DNA from: CAVVNN01 sp963838035
GTDB taxonomy: Bacteria; Actinomycetota; Thermoleophilia; Solirubrobacterales; 70-9
Assembly (NCBI GenBank): GCA_963838035.1
Contig: CAWIPM010000008.1
Span: 1-64,000, forward strand
Length of the DNA: 64,000 nucleotides
Reading direction: 5' to 3'
Below are positions 62,309 through 64,000 of this stretch, piece after piece; positions within the stretch are counted from its first letter, which is position 1; the number at the start of each line of letters is the position of its first letter. The translations under genes were made by a program, and so were the position numbers. Below the pieces are notes generated by a model. That model ran no database searches. It was not told where the DNA came from and saw only the letters and a program-made list of their open reading frames with translations.

Positions 62309-64000
62309 ATGTCCAAGACCGCCACGAGCGCCCAGTCAACCGGTCTCGAGGGACTGACTGTCGAACGGCGGTTCTCGACTGCCGGAGTGCATCCTTTCGA
62401 CGAGGTCGAGTGGGAGATCCGCGATGCGGTGATCGGCGATCCCGAGAGCCCGGCGTTCGAACAGCGCGGGGTCGAGTTCCCGAAGAGCTGGTCGCAGAAC
62501 GCGACCAACATCGTCGCCCAGAAGTACTTTCGCGGGCAGCTCGGCAGCGAGCAGCGCGAGAGCTCTGTCAAACAGATGATCGGGCGGGTCGCGGGGACTA
62601 TCTCGGGCTGGGGGCGCGAGGGCGACTATTTCGCTTCCGCCGAGGACGCCGACGTCTTCGAGGCGGAGCTGACCTCGATCCTGCTCAACCAGAAGGCCGC
62701 CTTCAACTCGCCTGTCTGGTTCAACGTCGGCTTCGAGGAGAGGCCGCAGTGCTCGGCCTGCTTCATCCTCAGCGTCGAGGACACGATGGAGTCGATCCTG
62801 AGCTGGAACACCAAGGAGGGCAACATCTTCCGCGGCGGCTCCGGCTCCGGCATCAACCTCTCCAACATCCGCGGCTCGATGGAGCCGCTGAAGAAGGGCG
62901 GCACCGCGAGCGGGCCGGTCAGCTTCATGCGCGGCGCCGATGCCTGGGCCGGGACGATCAAGTCCGGCGGCAAGACGCGGCGGGCGGCGAAGATGGTCGT
63001 GCTCGACGTCGACCACCCGGACATCGAGCACTTCATCTGGTGCAAGGCCGACGAGGAGAAGAAGGCGGCCGCGCTGCGCGACGCCGGCTTCGACATGTCG
63101 ATCGACGGTGAGGGGTTCACCTCGATCCAGTACCAGAACGCCAACAACTCGGTGCGGGTCACCGACGATTTCATGGAGGCGGTCGAGGCCGGCGAGGACT
63201 GGAACCTGGTCGCGCGAAACGGCGGCGCGACCACGAAAACGCTGCCCGCTCGGGAGCTGATGAACCAGATCGCCGACGCCGCCTGGCGCTGCGCCGACCC
63301 CGGAGTCCAATACGACACCGTGATCAACCGCTGGCACACCTGCCCGGAGTCGGGGCGGATCAACGCCTCCAACCCGTGCAGCGAGTACATGCACGTCGAC
63401 GACTCGGCCTGCAACCTGGCCTCGCTCAACCTGATGAAGTTCCGCCGCGAGGACGGCTCCTTCGAGATCGCCGAGTTCGAGCACGCCGTCGACATCGTCT
63501 TCCTCGCGCAGGAGATCATCGTCGGCTTCTCCAGCTACCCGACCGAGGAGATCGGCGCCAACGCCAACGCGTTCCGCCAGCTCGGGCTCGGCTACGCCAA
63601 CCTCGGCGCCCTGCTGATGTCGGACGGGCTGCCATACGACTCCGACGCAGGCCGCAACGTCGCCGCCGCGATCACGGCTCTGATGACCGGCCGCGCCTAC
63701 CGCCAGTCGGCGCTGATCGCCGGCGAGGCGACCGGCCCCTATGACGAGTACGACAAGAACCGCGAGCCCCACAACGGGGTGATGCGGATGCACCGCGACG
63801 CCTCTTACGACATCGACCCGACCGGGATCAGGGGCGATCTGCTCGAAGCCGCGCAGCGAGCCTGGGACGAGGCGGTCGAGCTGGGAGAGGAGCACGGCTA
63901 CCGCAACGCGCAGGCGACGGTGCTGGCTCCGACCGGGACGATCAGCTTCCTGATGGACTGCGACACGACCGGGATCGAGCCCGACTTCTCCCTGGTCAAG
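62309..64000 (+). CDS. nrdJ: B12-dependent ribonucleotide reductase (3' end cut by window edge)
   Basis: 564 codons are visible. The start ATG 62309 follows GAGAGGAG. Class II features: QKAAFNSPVWFNVGFEERPQ, CSACFILSVEDTMESILSWN, NIFRGGSGSGINLSNIRGSM and NPCSEYMHVDDSACNLASLN. No N-terminal ATP-cone is seen. It reduces ribonucleotides using adenosylcobalamin and works without oxygen. The 126-base upstream spacer shows no recognisable cobalamin riboswitch or NrdR boxes. The remaining C-terminal part is beyond the window. Confidence 0.96.
   Translation, partial: MSKTATSAQSTGLEGLTVERRFSTAGVHPFDEVEWEIRDAVIGDPESPAFEQRGVEFPKSWSQNATNIVAQKYFRGQLGSEQRESSVKQMIGRVAGTISGWGREGDYFASAEDADVFEAELTSILLNQKAAFNSPVWFNVGFEERPQCSACFILSVEDTMESILSWNTKEGNIFRGGSGSGINLSNIRGSMEPLKKGGTASGPVSFMRGADAWAGTIKSGGKTRRAAKMVVLDVDHPDIEHFIWCKADEEKKAAALRDAGFDMSIDGEGFTSIQYQNANNSVRVTDDFMEAVEAGEDWNLVARNGGATTKTLPARELMNQIADAAWRCADPGVQYDTVINRWHTCPESGRINASNPCSEYMHVDDSACNLASLNLMKFRREDGSFEIAEFEHAVDIVFLAQEIIVGFSSYPTEEIGANANAFRQLGLGYANLGALLMSDGLPYDSDAGRNVAAAITALMTGRAYRQSALIAGEATGPYDEYDKNREPHNGVMRMHRDASYDIDPTGIRGDLLEAAQRAWDEAVELGEEHGYRNAQATVLAPTGTISFLMDCDTTGIEPDFSLVK

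Overview
The window is GC-rich and uses GTG and TTG starts freely. Genes are tightly packed, with many 1-35 base overlaps. The content points to a deep-branching actinobacterium, most likely class Thermoleophilia (Solirubrobacter-like). Supporting signs are the F420-type (DDN-like) nitroreductase fold, an Rv2578c-type radical SAM protein, a LigC/LigD-type ATP ligase, a topA-tmk-holB block, a B12-dependent ribonucleotide reductase and an archaeal-looking topoisomerase I. The taxon is an inference from gene content, not from a marker gene.

Bases 1-11.7 kb are an accessory island. It holds a Fic protein cut by the left edge, a frameshifted secreted protein, an RHH/ParE toxin-antitoxin pair, a large secreted Ig-like protein, an ArdC-type antirestriction protein, an M48-type membrane protease and a DUF488 protein. 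It also holds an unrecognised 278-residue protein and a small basic DNA-binding protein. A complete IS256-family element (8381-9860) lies exactly between two copies of the 8-base sequence ggctgaag and separates the DUF488 gene from its convergent neighbour. A 42-base copy of the 3' half of a tRNA-Val lies at 11651-11692, and a diverged relative about 540 bases further on. These look like integration scars.

Bases 12.2-15.7 kb are an arsenic cassette around one palindromic operator: arsR and arsM leftwards, and an ArsJ-type GAPDH plus ArsJ efflux pump rightwards. Bases 15.7-26 kb mix cupins, a secreted phosphoesterase, a LysR regulator, a CuA-like cupredoxin, glutamate decarboxylase, a small ArfB-like/PCD/GST group, an alcohol dehydrogenase and an HD-GYP phosphodiesterase with a long, structured leader. 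Bases 26.1-34 kb form one co-directional, overlapping run: MFS pump, Opp/Dpp peptide ABC transporter and an ATP-dependent DNA ligase. Convergent to it is a radical SAM protein.

Bases 35-47 kb are mostly housekeeping or metabolic: a YtoQ-like protein, MFS, dCTP deaminase, MerR, SDR plus tRNA-Tyr, sigma factor, FolE2/MptA cyclohydrolase, PgsA, MMPL and a uracil-DNA glycosylase. Bases 47.3-49.4 kb hold the most interesting locus: a divergent winged-helix regulator, a 19-codon peptide with a strong ribosome binding site, a GC-rich hairpin, and an MccB/ThiF-like adenylating enzyme with a PqqD-like N-terminal domain. It looks like a minimal, uncharacterised peptide-modifying system. Bases 49.4-64 kb carry a TMEM175-like channel, tRNA-Thr, a two-component system, glycosyltransferase plus DUF2304, holB-tmk-topA, an epimerase, siroheme synthase, a MarR/YceI/FMN-reductase group, a PAQR protein and nrdJ, cut by the right edge.

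Three genes (near 1.7, 12.3 and 19.1 kb) each need a single small indel to restore an obvious full-length protein. All three are in the first 20 kb, so either decay or consensus error should be considered there. All identifications rest on motif recognition by eye; no database search was run.
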